A DNA stretch of 64,000 nucleotides from Welwitschia mirabilis (GCA_051453625.1 JBOZIK010000001.1:254263178-254327177), one strand, 5' to 3'. Counted from the first letter of the stretch, positions 1 through 11,579 are shown. The notes: generated from the letters alone by a model not told the origin. Program-made: numbers and translations.

Positions 1-1640
1 CTATTTCTAGTCTATCTTAAGCGTTAAAAAAAAAAGGAAAAAAATAAAAAGAAAAAAAAATTTAAGTGTAAAAACATATCCTAATAACCCTCTCATATAC
101 ATTCCTTCATCCATGGTGCATATGTTATTGATTTAGAGGCTAGATTTTTACAATTTCTCATAATCTAGATTTTTGTGGAATACATTAGTTATCATAGGAA
201 GTTGACACTAAATAAGAAGTTAGAACTTGGGTTTTCAAAATTAAATTTTATTTAGAGCATTATTGAGAAATCTTTAACCTTTTTAGAAGAATTGGTGAGA
301 TGATGATTATGGTTCTTGACATCTAACTGATTTCATTCTTATTTGCTAAATTATTGAACAAACTTAGACTTATTGGAATAAAATAATAGTTAGTATTTTA
401 CATAGTAAATAAAGTAATGCTTATCTCATGTTATACAAATTATTTTCAAAAAGGTAAAAGCCACTTTTAATTTTCTTTATTAAAATATCTTTTTTATGTT
501 AAATTAGATGTGTTCCTTTATCTTTGGCTATTGTTATAATCCAAATAAAGTTATTGCATAAAAAAGGGGGAAAATAATAATAAAAAATAAAAATAACAAA
601 AAAATTTAGGGGGAAAAGACCACCCATACTAAATATGTTTTCAATGGTTTTAAAAAAAAATAAAAAGCAAAAACACCTATGCTATAATATGTTTTATAAT
701 GGTTTTAAAATAAAATAAAAGTGATGTTCATTTACAAGGAAATGAATGAGCTTTAGAAATCAAACATACCTTTAGGACATTTGATGAGGAAAGGCTTGTA
801 TTTTTATGTGAGCATCCTACAACTATGAAAGCAAACTGACTTTACATAGGCTTTGGTATTAAAAATTGTGGCTCTTCTTAAAGATAATAACAACATATTT
901 AATGAGAAGTTATTAAAAAAAAGTATGAAAATGAAGTCTACTTTGATATTTGAATGTTAAAATTTCAAAAGTACTTAAGACTATAAGGCTTGCCTCATTT
1001 TGATATGACATGTAAAGTATGCCCTTTTCTATTGTAGGACCTACCATTATTGCTTAGCAAGAAGTTAGAGAGCCCCTGACATATGCTACACTTCTATGTC
1101 TACCGTAACCAAATGTGTAAGAGTAGAAACAAAAGGAAACATTGATGTATCTTTAAAAAAAGAAGCAACAGACATGGTTATCTTAACTTTCTCTGAAATG
1201 TTCTTTGCTAATTTTTGATTTATGAAAACTAAAGTTATCATAGCCACAAAATATGCCTTATATTCGTTTTTTGAGTGCATCTTAAACTATCAGTCACTTA
1301 AGAAAGGAATACCAAAGTGGATGAAAAAAAGAAAGAATTGAGAACAGATAGAAATATGCCCAAATCTTGCATATGCTCAGAAATGGGCATCGTAAAGCTC
1401 TTTACATTAACAAAACAAAGTGCTTGTGTTGTATTTGTAAAACTACCTAAACATGTTCATCTCAGTGAAAGGAAATTCTCTCATTACTAGTTTATTCAAG
1501 ATGCCTTTGGCACTTGAGCTCGAAAACCCTCTTTGAAAATAATGGTTTTGAAGATTCCCTTCAAGCTCACAGTTGCCTTGGCAACTTAAGTAAATTAAAT
1601 TCTATCTGCTTTTCACATGTTTTCTTTATTTTAACTATCT
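1..1640. other. A+T-rich stretch without a gene
   Basis: Apart from the short tandem duplication at 621-720, I see no supported gene. The one sizeable open frame (1086-1280, minus) has no recognisable motif and no codon pattern distinct from its surroundings. CpG is scarce, as in the transposon-derived parts of the window, so this is probably old repeat debris. Confidence 0.5.
621..720. repeat. Imperfect tandem duplication, period about 53 bp
   Basis: Two adjacent copies start CACCCATACT (621) and CACCTATGCT (674). Each continues with AATATGTTTT, then AATGGTTTTAAAA and an A-rich tail. The difference in the A-run suggests slippage as well as duplication. Confidence 0.65.
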
Positions 1641-1644
1641 TGTT

Positions 1645-1914
1645 GAAGACCCCTTCGCAAATTTGAAATTCCTTCAGAAATTTGAAATCCTTTCAAACAT
1701 ATGAAGTCCCTTTAAAAAATCTAAAGATCCTTTTGAAAATTTGAAGACCCTTCGAAATTTAAAACTCTTTCGAAAATACGAAGACCCTTTCGAAAACCCA
1801 AAGACCCCTTCAAAAATTTGAAACGCTTTTACAAATCTAAAGAGCCTTCAAGATTTAAAACCCCTTTAAAAATTCAAAGACCCCTTTGAAAATTCGAAGA
1901 ACCCCTTCTAACTC
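1645..1914. repeat. Degenerate minisatellite, about 14 copies of 19-20 bp
   Basis: About 14 head-to-tail units follow the pattern GAAGACCCCTTCGAAAATTT. They differ by substitutions and 1-2 base indels; unit lengths read by eye are 18 to 20 bp and sum to 270 bp. Looser copies of the same motif continue to about 2053 with longer spacing. A T-rich segment (TTTATTTTAACTA) occurs just before the array (about 1626) and again just after it (about 1923), which hints at an older, larger repeating unit. Units keep TTCGAA CpGs, unlike most of the surrounding DNA. Confidence 0.85.
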
Positions 1915-2059
1915 TTCATCTTTTTATTTTAACTAAACATTTTGTTTTAAAGGACTTCTTCGAAACTTCTGAAGATCCCTTCGAAATGTTCACCCCTTAT
2001 AAAAATCTTGGAAGGCCCCTTCTAAAAATCATTGAAGGTCCTTTCAACAACGTTTTATT

Positions 2060-2770
2060 TTTTAATTAAAATAAAGAAAAAGAAAAAAAATGAAGAAACA
2101 TAAAAAAAATAGTTTTAGGAGTTATACATAAGCACGTTTTTCTTATTTCATGTTTTTTAGAATTGTTAGATTTATTCTTATAATAAACCTTTTATAAATT
2201 ATCAGCAAATTTTCATTTCTCACATTTTATGTTTTTACCTTTCTTGTATGTTATCTATGTCTTTAAAGGATAACTATTATTGGTAAAAAGAAATGATGAC
2301 ATCTAATACCATAGTATTATGTTTCTTTTAATTCATAAAGACATTTGTATACACTTAAAGAAATATTTTAAGATTTAATATTTTGAACTTAAAATTTTGA
2401 AGTTTATCAAAGAAAAGTAATCTATTAATATGATGAGACGGGTATCAAGCTAATAGTCCAAGTCAGATTCTAACTGGGTAAAATACAATGAATTTACATT
2501 CCCAATAAATGCTTTAAATGTTTGATTATTTGCTAGGGACTAGCAAAGTTTGGGTTTAAGGGAAATGATAAGGCAAAATTTACATCATTCATAATATATT
2601 TTATGCATATTTAGATGTTAGAAACACAGAATTACTATTTAGTTTACATAAATAATAGCAAGTGTCTTTCATATATAGGTATTATTTTAGAATTATAATT
2701 TAGGATTACATATTGATTATAATGCATAACTTAGTAATTAATAAAAATAATATTATTGTTTTATAGCTTT
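2060..2770. other. A+T-rich stretch, nothing recognised
   Basis: No open frame of interest, no tandem array and no retroelement motif seen. Confidence 0.4.
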
Positions 2771-2771
2771 A

Positions 2772-3310
2772 TGTATCCATTGAGCATAATGACAAGTGTC
2801 CCAACAACTATTAATGAAGAATAACAAGGCAAGAAGCAAGGAAATTGATCTCATTAAAATCAAATGCCACATGGGAAATGGAGGCAAAATCTGTTCTAAT
2901 TGCCCTAAGATCATGCATTACATAGGACAATGTACTCCCTTAATATAGGAGGAGTTGTTATTCATTCTTGTACAAGTGTCCTCTCTTTAACTACCTAAAG
3001 ACTAGTATAAATATAACCTAGAGATGCCATCACGAAATCTTTTGGGCATACTTTACATAACATCTAGGAATGGTAGAAAGCCTTGGGATCAATTTTTAGA
3101 GTACTCTTCTTCATTTCAGCTGTGACTTACAAAGGAAACATTGTTTGTAATCAATTTATTTATCATAGTATAAGCATTATATTTCTGAAAAGAATATGTT
3201 TGTATCATGATTTTATTTTAGCATTTGTTACATATTGTAGAACTGAAAAGTTATCTATTAGAATGCTATTTTACTTTGTTTACATATTGAAAAGTATTGT
3301 GAACTAACAT
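2772..3310 (+). repeat. Possible LTR or promoter-bearing repeat, plus strand
   Basis: A TATAAATA box at 3006 follows a segment with mixed base composition and precedes a T-rich tail, an arrangement typical of a short plant LTR. No second copy, primer site or target duplication was found in the window, so the boundaries are guesses. The 74-codon open frame at 3083-3307 lies in this tail and has no recognisable motif. Confidence 0.25.
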
Positions 3311-3744
3311 ATTACTAGAAAAGGTAATAATTTATCTTATCTTACACCTATATCTATTGCTAGAGAGGTATTAGGATATAACAGTGATTAGAAATAAGTG
3401 CTGTCCAGCATTATTTTACTACTGTTCTTATGTTAAAAACCCCCCTAATCTTGTAGCTTATATACATCCTTAGCTAGATAAATTAATAAAGCACTTTGTT
3501 GTCCTAAAAACTTATCTTTACAAATGTTGTAAAAGCAATAGTTCCTACAAGAACGTCATCTTTAGTGACCTAAATAATAATTTAAATAAATTTAATACTT
3601 CAAAGTTAACTATATCCTTAAAGGCCTCCCCTTAAACAAATTATATTATGATAAGTTCTCTGAGATGAAGGTTACAACAACACATATTATTCCACATTTT
3701 ATCTAGATTTCTTACATTAATCTACATAAATAATCTTAATCCTA

Positions 3745-4205
3745 GGGCCTATCAGGTGGTTACAACTCTTAGCTTATAGCGTTAGGTAGAATCTTCGTCA
3801 TTTAGTGTTAGGTACACAAGATTCTGTCTTGTAGCATTAGGTTGATAAGATTCTGTCCTTTAGGGTTAGGTGGAATCTTTGTTATTTAGCATTTGATGGA
3901 GGTTGTCTTGTAGCGTTACGTGGAGATCGTCACATAGCTCCAATGCCATCTCCACATGCCTTTGCCACATGTCGCCATCTCATATCTCCATTGCCATTAT
4001 GATTTTATGTGGAGTTGTGTTCATCTTCTGCCATGTGTTCCAAAAATGGCTAAAGACTTACAATTATTATGGAAAAAATATAATATTAAACTTTATTTTA
4101 AAAAACAATGGAAGACATCATTTTATGATAAATCAATAAATTAAGGGTCTTTCCTTATGCTAAATTGATCAATTATACTTGCTTAAAATGTCAATCTTGG
4201 CATGC
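3745..4205 (-). repeat. Solo or truncated LTR related to gypsy A
   Basis: This matches the second half of both gypsy A LTRs (25360-25774 and 32400-32790). It shares several tandem blocks of the form TTAGGTGG-GATTCTGTCTTGTAGC, then CCACATG, then CATGT-TTCCAAAA-ATGGCTAAA, a stretch around TTATGATAAA, and a final block near TGTCAATCTTGG. Divergence is clearly greater than between the two gypsy A LTRs. It is written in the same plus-strand direction as those LTRs, so the source element was also minus-strand. No internal gypsy sequence adjoins it. Confidence 0.7.
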
Positions 4206-4565
4206 AAAAAATGTCATATACACATCTTTAATTATTGTAGATGTCTTCACATGTTGTAGACGCCTTAAAATCACTTAGTTGATATTTCATTATTCCCTAA
4301 GCCTTACACACATATAAAAAAAAAATTTAATATGTTTAGCACATCAAAACAAGATAGGTCAACAACCTCCTCCTTTAACTAAAAGTACTTTTCTTTACAT
4401 AGATCCAATCTTGAAGCTCCTTAGGCTACGTACATCATTTGTATAACTCCACATCAACAAAATATCTTTGGCCAATCTACATGAATGGTTTAAGAAACAA
4501 CTCGTCTATTGGATGTGGATTAGATAAAGAAGATTCTTCATGAAGGGTTCCTACTCCTCAACCTC

Positions 4566-4736
4566 TTATTCCTCCTTCGATTCTTTCTCAACATTGGTTT
4601 TTATCTTCTTTGATGTGTAATTCACATCCATTTTATACATGGAAGCCTCAATCATCTTTTGAAGCTCATTCATATCTTCCTTTGACCTTGTCAACCACTT
4701 TTGCAAATGTATAGTTGTAGGCCTCTTTGGAGTCAT
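4566..4736 (-). pseudogene. Short open frame behind an LTR-like promoter, possible gag start
   Basis: Reading minus from 4736, a 56-codon frame starts MTPKRPTTIHLQKW and is rich in K and E (coiled-coil-like NELQKMIEASMYKM), ending KESKEE-stop. Upstream on the same strand lie a TATAAATAAG box (5038-5029), a leader of about 290 bp and a TTTGGTAGTG segment that weakly resembles an initiator-Met tRNA primer site. This is the order expected at the 5' end of an LTR element. I do not recognise the protein, and more frames with stops follow it. An unrelated small coding fragment is equally possible. Confidence 0.3.
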
Positions 4737-5806
4737 CTTGTCCTATAAGTTATAATACACTACCAAAGTCACAACTATTATACTACTATGATGTGGAATT
4801 ACACATCAAAAGCTCCAAAATTAAGGCTTTGTAATTACCAAAAAAATCACAATATATAAGTAGAATAAATATGGAAAAAACAAGTTAAGAATGCTTTATA
4901 TTAACAAAATGAAATTACATAGAGTATGAACTTACAAACGTAGCTCATACATGAGCTTCTTCACACTACTCCTATAAGAGTTCCTATATGGATTTTCCTC
5001 TAGGCCTCAAACTACCTTTTACCTCCTCTTATTTATAACTTAAGCTAAACGCAATCTACATCATTACATGCTAAACATACCCTCTTACAATTTGCGAAAG
5101 TTAGCTTCTAAGTCTAGAACATTCCTTATACCTCATATTCTTCCTACCTAAATCTTTCCTTTGAACATAGTAAACTTACAATAAGCATATCTCTATGATT
5201 TCATAGCAAATTTGAACATGTGATAAACCAAATTTGGTTTACAAAAAATTCTCTGCCATAGGTGTATTTTTCAAACTATGATTTTACCGTTCATAGCCAA
5301 AATAGGTCCCAAAAGGAGTATCCTTTTCCATCCTCATTTGTGCATTGGGCACTTCATGAAAATTAGTTTAGCTTAAGCAACATTAATAAAATTTATGTTT
5401 TCTACTATAAAGATGAAATGCTAAGGTTTAAAATCTAATTTTTAAAATTAGATGACCCTACATCATAATCATGTTAAACTACTTTAGAGTGTTAACATGA
5501 AGAGGAATGGTCACAGAATTACCTTCCCTAGTATAATGCTTTATCATAAATGTGATGCTATCTATAGTAAATAACTTCCCAAAAGTCATTTCTTCTTTAG
5601 AGAGTTTAATTTATTAAAATAGTATAAAATCAGGAGATATAGAATGTTGTTGCTAAATGAAATCAATAGCTCTTCTTCTCCAAAGGCTATATATGAACCC
5701 TTAGAGATTCCAAGAATATATAAATCATAGGTACATAGGCGATAAGGCCCTCATGCTATTAGATTATTGCAAAGTCCACAACCCTTATGTTTTCATAGTT
5801 GCCAAA

Positions 5807-5933
5807 AAACCCTCTTTGATTTACATCAACAAAGCTATGCAATTACACAAAACCTTCTCTGATTTGCATCACCAAGTCTTTATAATTACATAAAACCCTC
5901 TCTACTTTGCATTACCAAATGTTCACAATTTAA
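5807..5933. repeat. Minisatellite, three copies of 42-43 bp
   Basis: Three adjacent imperfect copies follow the pattern AAACCCTCTCTGATTTGCAT then CACCAAA-TATGCAATTACAC. The first starts at 5807 and the second near 5849. It lies just upstream of the CpG-rich gene region. Confidence 0.75.
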
Positions 5934-6150
5934 AAAAGCAATCAAGAAAACTTTACTAAAACAACAAATTGAAAAATAATGTTTAACACCTTCCTTTAAA
6001 ATTAGCAAAACTTTATTATCATACTTGAAATATAAAATTTAAGTATACTTAACACCTTGGTATTTTTTGGTAAAAGAAAGTTGAATCCTAGAAAATAACA
6101 TCGACTTAACATTCCTTTCACTGAGAGTTCCCTGCGACCTATAGAACAGA

Positions 6151-6157
6151 TATAAAG
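6151..6157 (+). promoter_or_regulatory. TATA box of the gene at 6933
   Basis: TATAAAG lies at the start of the CpG-containing region, about 780 bp upstream of the ATG. A start site about 30 bp downstream (near 6183) would give a long leader. It is the only good TATA motif between the repeat debris and the coding start, but no transcript data support it. Confidence 0.45.
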
Positions 6158-6182
6158 GACTCGTGGTAAATAGATCAAGCCT

Positions 6183-6932
6183 CGGTTGTTTTTTTACCGG
6201 TCACGAGCATTTCCAAGTTTAATATAATTTGGTAAAGGTCGGAGCGGCTCAATGAATGTGTGGAATATCAAAGAATTGCAGGAAAGATACCCCGCGAAAG
6301 AGACGGACGAAATTTCAAACAAAAAGGAAGCGAGCCGTTAAACAGAATTCCATGTGTATGTCAAGCCATTCATTCATTCATCTCTCTTTTCTTCCTCCTC
6401 CTCCTTGCACATGCATGTTCCCCTTGTTTTCGCGATCGAAGAATTACTGTAATTCCGAAGTGTTTTTCGCAGGCAAACAGATGACTTACCAGAGGTATAA
6501 CGCCAGTTGAATTCTTTCCTTGATTTCGTTCTGACATAGCGTGATGCTTTCAGAGACAGAAACACAGGGATTCAGACTTAGGTCGGAAGAAATCCAACAG
6601 GCTCTTTAGCAGCTTTATTNNNNNNNNNNNNNNNNNNNNNNNNNNNNNNNNAATGCTGTTGAATTAGGTTTTGAAAACGTTTCTAGTTCGGTTTCTGCGT
6701 TTTTCGAGCGTTTCGGATGGTTTGTTGGCTTCAATTTTAGGGCTTGAGTGCGCTTCTGTTTCCGTGATGCGGTGTGGCAAGATATTGAGGGGACATGATG
6801 GGTATATTTAAAAAGGGAACTAATTGATATGTTTAAAGAATGTTTGGTTACAGTTTGTAACCAAATTCTCAATATTTTGGTAGTTTTCAGTCCCATAGAT
6901 TGAGTTTCTTTCGGTACTTTTCNNNNNNNNNN
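6183..6932 (+). other. Putative 5' leader of the gene at 6933
   Basis: CpG-rich, with pyrimidine tracts such as TTCCTCCTCCTCC near 6391. A donor-like AG|GTATAAC at about 6494 and an acceptor-like TTTTCAG at about 6887 would allow a leader intron, but this is speculation. Two N gaps (32 and 10 bases) interrupt it, the second ending at the base before the ATG. Short open frames on both strands here (6256-6510, 6374-6565) overlap one another and show no family motif. Confidence 0.4.
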
Positions 6933-8949
6933 ATGGACAAAGATAACCCTTCATTGCGTCCAGAATGGCTCAAGAGGAGATATAATTCGACAAATATCTC
7001 AAGTAAGTCATCGTTTCTATATTGAATTCCCTTTATCTTCAGATGTTTAAGATGGTTTAAATGCTCAATTCTATTTGTTTTCAAATATTCCATGTTGTGT
7101 CATCGTTTCAAGACATGATTATTGAGGTTTACTACATTTTTGTATGAATTTCTAGGTCTTAGCTGTATTATCTTCCAAATTGAGAGTTTTCATCTTTGTT
7201 TATTTTTGTAGTTAGTCTTAAACGAGTGTGGCTTCTACGCGTCATTGAAAAAAATTTGTTTTCGTTCTTTTATCTTCTTTTCGAACAAATATGAACGTGG
7301 TTGTTGTGTTTCGTTGTTGGTGATATTCCAATTTTCTTGTTTGATCCCTAATACCTTTTAACTATAGGTACGGGCGTGGCTTCACAAACTTCGATTCAGC
7401 ATTACTCTTCTGACATAAAAAGTATTGCAGAAGTAAGGCAGGACTGTTATAACCGGTATCAAAAGCCTACTAAGTCAAGGCTGTTGGGGAAATACGAGGG
7501 TATTTACAGTTCAAAAAGTTTTACAGTTGACAGACATTGGGATAGACGGAGCTCGTTTAGTGCAAAAAGAAGCAGTACAAATTGCCGAGTGGATGGACCT
7601 TTCACAGATAGAAAGATACATGAAAGTAATAAAAGTTGGAGGCAAGGTCGTTTATATGTTCAACATCAAGAAATCGATGGGACATCACCTGATAAAAAAT
7701 CAACTAGCTATCATAATCTTGAAAACGCTACTTTTGAAAAAGATTTCCCAATTTTAGGACATTGTAATACACAACTTAATAAAAGTGAACCTTGCAGCAA
7801 TGTTCTTCCCATATCCAATACCCGGGTTCCTAATAGCACAAATTTTTTGTCGCAGAAATATGCACAGGTCTGTGCATCACAGAAGGTTGGTACGATGCTT
7901 ATTGTCAATTTTTCTTCTTTAAATACACGTCATAAGTCAAAGAGATTTATCATTAATAAATTGATATTTGTCAACAGAAATGCATAGACAACCGCAGACT
8001 AGAGGAGTCACAGCGTTTTGTAAGCAGACGAAGTGTAAGATCAATAATATCTTGCTTTTCTTATCTAACTACATCAGATTATTGTCCTCTTTGTTTATCT
8101 GTTCAAGATNNNNNNNNNNNNNNNNNNNNNNNNNNNNNNNNNNNNNNNNNNNNNNNNNNNNNNNNNNNNNNNNNNNNNNNNNNNNNNNNNNNNNNNNNNN
8201 NNNNNNNNNNNNNNNNNNNNNNNNNNNNNNNNNNNNNNNNNNNNNNNNNNNNNNNNNNNNNNNNNNNNNNNNNNNNNNNNNNNNNNNNNNNNNNNNNNNN
8301 NNNNNNNNNNNNNNNNNNNNNNNNNNNNNNNNNNNNNNNNNNNNNNNNNNNNNNNNNNNNNNNNNNNNNNNNNNNNNNNNNNNNNNNNNNNNNNNNNNNN
8401 NNNNNNNNNNNNNNNNNNNNNNNNNNNNNNNNNNNNNNNNNNNNNNNNNNNNNNNNNNTAATTTAATCATGTAATTATATTCTTCTGTTGACACAGGCCC
8501 CTGAATTGTTGAAACCCAAACTGAATAAACCTTTACAGCGGAGGAGACATTTACTTAACTCAATCCAGCGTCACTCTCCTCTTGGAAATAGAAAACTTGA
8601 ACCAAAACACACCCTCGAAACAGGGCAACTGAGAAGCCTGTGTAATCGAGATACAAGAGAATTAGAAAGCAATAATTATGCAGTTAATGACGATAAGGTT
8701 ATTTCAAACGAAAAGAAGACATTCTTCACAACTCTTAAAGGGCATGTCCGCTTGTCGGAGCATTTAAATAAAATATTGCACAAACCATCCTCAGTAATGA
8801 CATATACGACCACTGGTTCTTGTATAAAGTGGTCAGAAGAAGAAGAATGCCTTTTTCTGAGGTCCATTGGTTGGGATGAGAAAACACCGGTGAAGAGTCT
8901 CGAGGAAAATGAGATTTTTCAATTCTGCAAGACGGTTAGGCTCCCCTGA
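6933..8949 (+). CDS. Plant-specific protein of unknown function (PEWL / EEExxFLRSxGW family)
   Basis: Four exons: 6933-7002, 7368-7885, 7978-8034 and 8497-8949. The introns are GT-AG and the phases join exactly (1, 0, 0), giving 365 codons plus stop. The N-terminus MDKDNPSLRPEWLKRR matches the start I recall for a plant family whose members begin roughly MERSEP-LVPEWL. Exon 2 carries WDRRSSFSAKRSS and FEKDFPILG, like that family's SSYFRRSS and FxKDFPSLG. Exon 3 carries RRLEESQRF. Exon 4 ends with EEEECLFLRSIGWDEK and NEIFQF, like its C-terminal EEEAAFLRSLGWEE and INAFYKE. Family function is unknown to me; the protein is serine/arginine-rich and probably disordered, with no membrane segment or catalytic motif. 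It is shorter than the 550-650 residues I recall for flowering-plant members, so exons may be hidden in the 8110-8458 gap. The exon 2 donor could instead be at 7868, which is also in phase. No stop or frameshift is visible, so the gene looks intact. Confidence 0.75.
8110..8458. other. Assembly gap inside intron 3
   Basis: 349 N within the intron between 8034 and 8497. Because this gene family usually has a longer middle section, a missing exon here is possible. Confidence 0.9.
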
Positions 8950-8992
8950 TCCTTCTCCATACCCTTCACAGTATGCAGCTATTGAAATTTGT

Positions 8993-9099
8993 AGAACAAA
9001 GAGCTTCTTTCTACATTTCTTTCAAAGAAAACTCATCGTGTCTTCTTTTTGCAGAACAAAGAGCTTCTCTCTACATTTCTTTCAAAGAGAACTCATCGT
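8993..9099 (+). repeat. Tandem duplication, period 60 bp, after the stop codon
   Basis: AGAACAAAGAGCTTC begins at 8993 and again at 9053. Each is followed by T-TCTACATTTCTTTCAAAG and A-AACTCATCGT. The two copies differ at very few bases, so the duplication is recent compared with the other repeats here. It lies in the presumed 3' untranslated region. The second copy follows TCTTCTTTTTGCAG, which looks like a splice acceptor. Confidence 0.85.
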
Positions 9100-11500
9100 T
9101 TTCCGAGGTTGAGAGCTCTGCTTGCTAACATGAGTAACTAAGAAACATTGAGCAGCGTTTCTTTTGATGTACTAATATGAAAAACCAAGAGAACATTGAG
9201 CAGCATTCCTTTTAGGGTGCTTGCTTGGAAATTTATTTGCACGTTGGCACTTTTGTTTTTACGCGGAATACGTACATATAATGTACCATGGTGTTCTCAA
9301 ATTTTGTTTTGCAGCCAGGTTTCAGTTAAATATATATCTCTAATTGGTAGCTTCCAAGAAATCCTGTTTTGTTTCTTTGATGTTTATTATTGACAGGTTA
9401 AGCTAGGGGATTGCATTTCATTACTTGAGTAAGTTGCTTGCAAATTAAATTAGTTCCATGGAAGTGATTCTTAACTATAGGTCGTTTATCATGTATATTG
9501 AACTGGTTTTCAGATGTACTCCTTCAGAAATTAGATATGTAATAGCCATTCAGATGACATTTCATTCGGAAAACTCTTCCTTTCCTTTCCTTTCCCTTTC
9601 TTTCCTTGCCTGTGCCAACCTATGCAAAATGTTATGCCAACTATGCCATGCAGGAAAGCTAAATATTCAGATTTCCTAAAGGATTGCAACATGACTCAGC
9701 TAAAAGTGTAACATGCTTCTGGGAGTAATACATGAATATGACAATACTTTTGTGTCGCGAGAAGTAGAAAATAGGGGAATCGATTCTTCTGTCCCAGCTA
9801 CGACGAATTGGTTTCATTAAAGCATGGGGAAGTCCCCTCTCCCGCTTATAACGAGTGAAACGTTAATGTTTACAACGTTACGATTACACCCGATACAGTC
9901 GTGTTACCGCGTTAATTTGATAGAAAGTGTTTATCAGAACGAAATCTGCTTCCATGCGTAAATTACAGTGAGCAAATCTTCTTCCATACCCACCTAGGTT
10001 ACAGAGAATGACCTTAATTGGATAGGATATAAACGAAATTTTCCTTTTGATACTGTAAATTACACCACACCATTGGATGTGAAAATTTCTCTTCTTGCAT
10101 AGGGCTGAGTTTCGTCTCCAATCGTTATTCTTACGCAACGTCCTCTTATCCTGTGTCATATGATGGTTCGTTCACTTTTATTTCAGTTTTCATTGCCCTT
10201 ATCATGCAATTTGCGCATGCTCGTTGTGGAAATCCACTACAAGCAAGAAGGTATCTGTAATCTGGAAAAGCTAAACAGGCGTTGAGGAGTATGAGGTTAC
10301 GAAAATTGTGAACGTCGCTGCAAAGTACGGAAAGCTATTAAAGCTTATTTTACGGAGCGGAGCAAGACGCATATTTGAAGCTCATTTAATGATACGATGC
10401 ATGTAGAAAAGTAAATATAGTCAAGGATAACGAATTCTTCAAACTTATTTTACACCATTGTATTTTGCATCAATCCCAAAAGTCATATGCGTTAGGATTC
10501 TTGTTATTTTTCGTCAATCATTTTAATAAAAATTAATAATAAAACCCCATTGCTACGATTCTTGCTGCCGTCGGTCAGGCCCAATAAGAGCTCATCAAAC
10601 TGGAAGAGTGAAAGTCTAAGCTTTTAGGACGATGGCAACTTACTTATGGAAACAGAATGGCATGGCTCACGAAATAGTTGTGAGTGAAACCTAACCGTGG
10701 AACGCGGTTCAGTGGCATAAATAAAATTGAAAATGTTTGTTGACTCGCTGTAGCAGGTTATAGCCGGAACAGGGAAGTCGACTCCCCTGTTGTTTCCTGT
10801 TTTACCTGTTGCTCTATCATGCTTTTAAAGGTCAGCATATAGTGTTCATGCTGTCGTTTTTCAATCTGGGTGTCCGGTGTTGCTGATGTTTTTCAAACTT
10901 GTGGTTTTATATCGAAAAGTAATCTCATACTCATCCAATTGATATCATGGGAAGATTCTTAACGTGGACAAAGACCTAAGGTCTTTAAACTTGTTTCCAA
11001 ACAAGGAACTAAGTTGCAAGGGTTGGGAGAAAAACTGTGGAATATAAATAAGAGTTCTAAAAGTAGTGGACAAGATCCAAGAGCTTTCTTATACTGCATC
11101 ACACCTCGAAAGATATTGTGGGCCATTGCTTTCCTCTAGATAAACGTTCTTTGAATTTGATAGCATCATTCACTCCCACTTAACAGTGCACCAAAATTTT
11201 TCTTTCCGGTAAACAATTCAAATGCTGTAGTTTTTAACAATATTAGTTGATTTAAAAATCAAAGTTGTATATGGAATGGGCTTCCCTCACTATTGCCATT
11301 TCAATTTACAACTATGTTCCTTCAGCTATTAAATCATTAGGGTGTGTGGAGGTTATGCGACATCCAAACCTTGTGAAGAGCAAGAAAGATTGCAAAAAAC
11401 ACTTAAACAAGTTTCCATTCATGCAAGATGCTTTGATTAGATGAGAAGTTTTCGAGATATGTAAATGTGATGGAATTTTCACTGCATTTGTATTTTATTT
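9100..11500. other. CpG-retaining stretch downstream of the gene, no gene recognised
   Basis: CpG is frequent (for example in 9755-9910 and 10230-10400), as in the gene itself and unlike the transposon regions. This suggests unique, weakly methylated DNA. The longest open frame (9884-10159, minus, 91 codons) has no family motif. Part of the left end is probably the 3' untranslated region of the gene. No other feature can be supported. Confidence 0.5.
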
Positions 11501-11579
11501 CAATGGATCCAATATAATGAAGAGGATGCTTGTCTACGTAGATTTGCTAACGAAAGGTATAATTACAGATAAGAGGGAA

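Noticed and set aside
3903-4144. Overlapping plus frames of 78 and 62 codons
   Set aside because: They run through the gypsy A-type LTR remnant and have no protein motif.
7968-8494. Frames of 141 and 168 codons on both strands
   Set aside because: They cross the 349-N gap in intron 3 of the gene and are not coding.
9884-10159. 91-codon minus frame in the CpG-rich region
   Set aside because: No family motif, no flanking gene signals and a composition like the surrounding DNA; probably chance.
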